From an uncultured Dialister sp. (GTDB taxonomy: Bacteria; Bacillota; Negativicutes; Veillonellales; Dialisteraceae), in the NCBI GenBank assembly GCA_900545785.1, contig URAA01000092.1:1-6250 (forward strand): a DNA stretch of 6,250 nt, in the 5' to 3' direction. How positions within the stretch are numbered: the stretch's first letter is position 1; each line of letters starts with the position of its first letter. This document shows, one piece after another, positions 5,367-6,250 of the stretch. A program made the translations under genes and the position numbers. Below the pieces are notes generated by a model. The model was given only the letters and a program-made list of their open reading frames with translations, did no database searches and was not told the DNA's origin.

Positions 5367-5716
5367 ATACTTATGATGAAGCCTATGCATTGGCAAAAGC
5401 TATTCGTGAATGTGATGAAATGAAAAGGCTGACCGAAGCAGCGGAGAAAATAAAGAATAATGAAAATGCCAAAAATATGGTTAAAGAATATATTATGGCA
5501 CAAATGAAAGCAGATTACGGAAAGCTGGCGGGCCAAGAGACCGACGAAAAAGAATACCGCCACTTGCAGGAATTGGCGCTGCTGGTGAGCAATAACAGCG
5601 ATGCACAAGAATATTTACAGGCTTTTATCAGATGGAATCAGGTGGCTGCGGATTTACAAAAGATCATTTCTGATGCAATGGCGCAGGGTATGGATGTATT
5701 GGATTTGCAAAAATGA
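5363..5716 (+). CDS. YlbF family (Com_YlbF) protein
   Basis: A 117-residue, almost wholly helical protein of the YlbF/YmcA family. In Bacillus subtilis YlbF works with YmcA and YaaT in a complex that supports RNase Y-dependent mRNA processing, competence and biofilm formation; whether it does so in a Negativicute is unknown. Helical family-like segments are YDEAYALAKAIRECDEMKRL (4-23), a central charged helix (about 25-55), and the C-terminal SDAQEYLQAFIRWNQVAADLQKIISDAM (79-106). No signal peptide or membrane segment is present, so it should be cytoplasmic. AAAGGAGGAG (5349-5358) precedes the ATG closely, and the ATGA overlap with trmL indicates coupling. The gene overlaps murB by four bases at its own end. 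Confidence 0.85.
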   Translation: MNTYDEAYALAKAIRECDEMKRLTEAAEKIKNNENAKNMVKEYIMAQMKADYGKLAGQETDEKEYRHLQELALLVSNNSDAQEYLQAFIRWNQVAADLQKIISDAMAQGMDVLDLQK

Positions 5717-6250
5717 CAGATTGGAATATATTTTTTTCGGGAATACTGACAGAGAAACAGATAAAAATTAATGAGCCCATGAGCCATCATAATACATATG
5801 GTATAGGGGGAAATGCCGATGTATTTGTCACGCCCTCAAGCAAAGAAGAATTGAAGGAAGTATTGAAGAGAATTTCCATGGAAGGATTGCCGGTGACAAT
5901 CATCGGCGGCGGATCCAATTGTCTGATCAGTGACAAAGGTATACGGGGAGTAACGATAAGTACTATGCGTATGAAGCCTGAAATCATTTGCAATGAAACA
6001 TGGATCACCATTTACGGAGGTGCCGGTACAGGCAGCGTTTCCCGGGCGGCACAGAAAAATGCTTTAACCGGATTCGAGTGGGCTGTCGGTATTCCCGGTA
6101 CTGCTATAGGTGCTGTTTTTATGAATGCCAACGGCTATGGAAAACAGATGAAAGATGTGGTAGAAGAAGTGTATGCGGTTTCCATAGACGGAGAGTAAGA
6201 AAAGACATACGGCTGGGACGATCTTCATTATGGAGACAGTGACAGCGTTT
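5713..6250 (+). pseudogene. murB: UDP-N-acetylmuramate dehydrogenase (murB), interrupted by an in-frame TAA; 3' end outside window
   Basis: MurB reduces UDP-GlcNAc-enolpyruvate to UDP-MurNAc with FAD and NADPH in cytoplasmic peptidoglycan precursor synthesis. The N-terminal FAD domain is clear: PMSHHNTYGIGGNADVFV (22-39), IIGGGSNCLISDKGIRGV (63-80), YGGAGTGSVSRAA (101-113) and FEWAVGIPGTAIGAVFMNANGYG (121-143). The frame then meets TAA at 6196-6198 after residue 161, about half the normal length of roughly 300. The same frame resumes as EKTYGWDDLHYGDSDSV, whose LHYGDSDSV aligns with the conserved L-x-F-G-Y-R-D-S-x segment. There the family's Tyr-Arg is replaced by Asp-Ser, and each codon is one base from the expected one (GAC/TAC, AGT/CGT). 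GTVGGA and MNAGAYG also read GTAIGA and MNANGYG. The start overlaps the YlbF-family stop (ATGA) and has only a weak ribosome binding site. A decaying copy is the simplest reading; a sequence error or a divergent paralogue remains possible. Confidence 0.75.

Noticed and set aside
6000..6242. 80-codon + strand frame overlapping the murB break, as evidence of a frameshift rather than a stop
   Set aside because: Its translation has no MurB motif past the break, while the original frame keeps LHYGDSDSV. A simple nonsense change fits better.

Overview
The window looks like ordinary housekeeping chromosome from a member of the Firmicutes that has an outer membrane, most likely a Negativicute (Veillonellaceae/Dialister-like). 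This rests on three things seen together: an LptF/LptG lipopolysaccharide-export permease, Firmicutes-type genes (a 388-residue sigma-A with a TTG start, a YlbF-family protein, strong AGGAGG ribosome binding sites), and moderate-to-low GC. The genus is inferred from gene content and was not searched. Every gene supported here is on the + strand.

Region 1 (1-2121) is the end of an envelope-linked operon. It holds the C-terminal part of an LptF/LptG permease, then a DUF3084 membrane/coiled-coil protein, then a RuvC/YqgF-like RNase H-fold protein whose ATG directly follows the DUF3084 stop. Region 2 (2132-2410) is a two-gene tRNA operon, tRNA-Pro(TGG) and tRNA-Arg(TCT), with its own promoter and a strong intrinsic terminator. 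Each tRNA has one mismatched pair in the T stem. Region 3 (2411-3844) is a promoter and leader followed by rpoD, the housekeeping sigma factor. Region 4 (3845-4365) is rplS (ribosomal protein L19) with a near-consensus extended -10 promoter, a short leader that could fold over its own ribosome binding site, and an intrinsic terminator. Region 5 (4366-6250) is a tightly overlapping cluster: a small secreted protein of unknown function, a TrmL-type tRNA 2'-O-methyltransferase, a YlbF-family protein, and a murB reading frame.

The most notable feature is murB. An in-frame TAA at 6196-6198 stops it after 161 codons, yet the same frame continues with sequence that aligns to the conserved MurB YRDS-type motif, in which the Tyr-Arg pair reads Asp-Ser. 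The gene therefore looks broken or decaying, unless the stop is a sequence error. I found no sign of a mobile element, CRISPR array, defence system or other new multi-gene system. The other points worth a second look are the lptF/G-DUF3084-RuvC-like neighbourhood, the predicted periplasmic coiled coil of the DUF3084 protein, the anti-Shine-Dalgarno pairing in the rplS leader, the structured tRNA-operon trailer, and the small Ig-like secreted protein.
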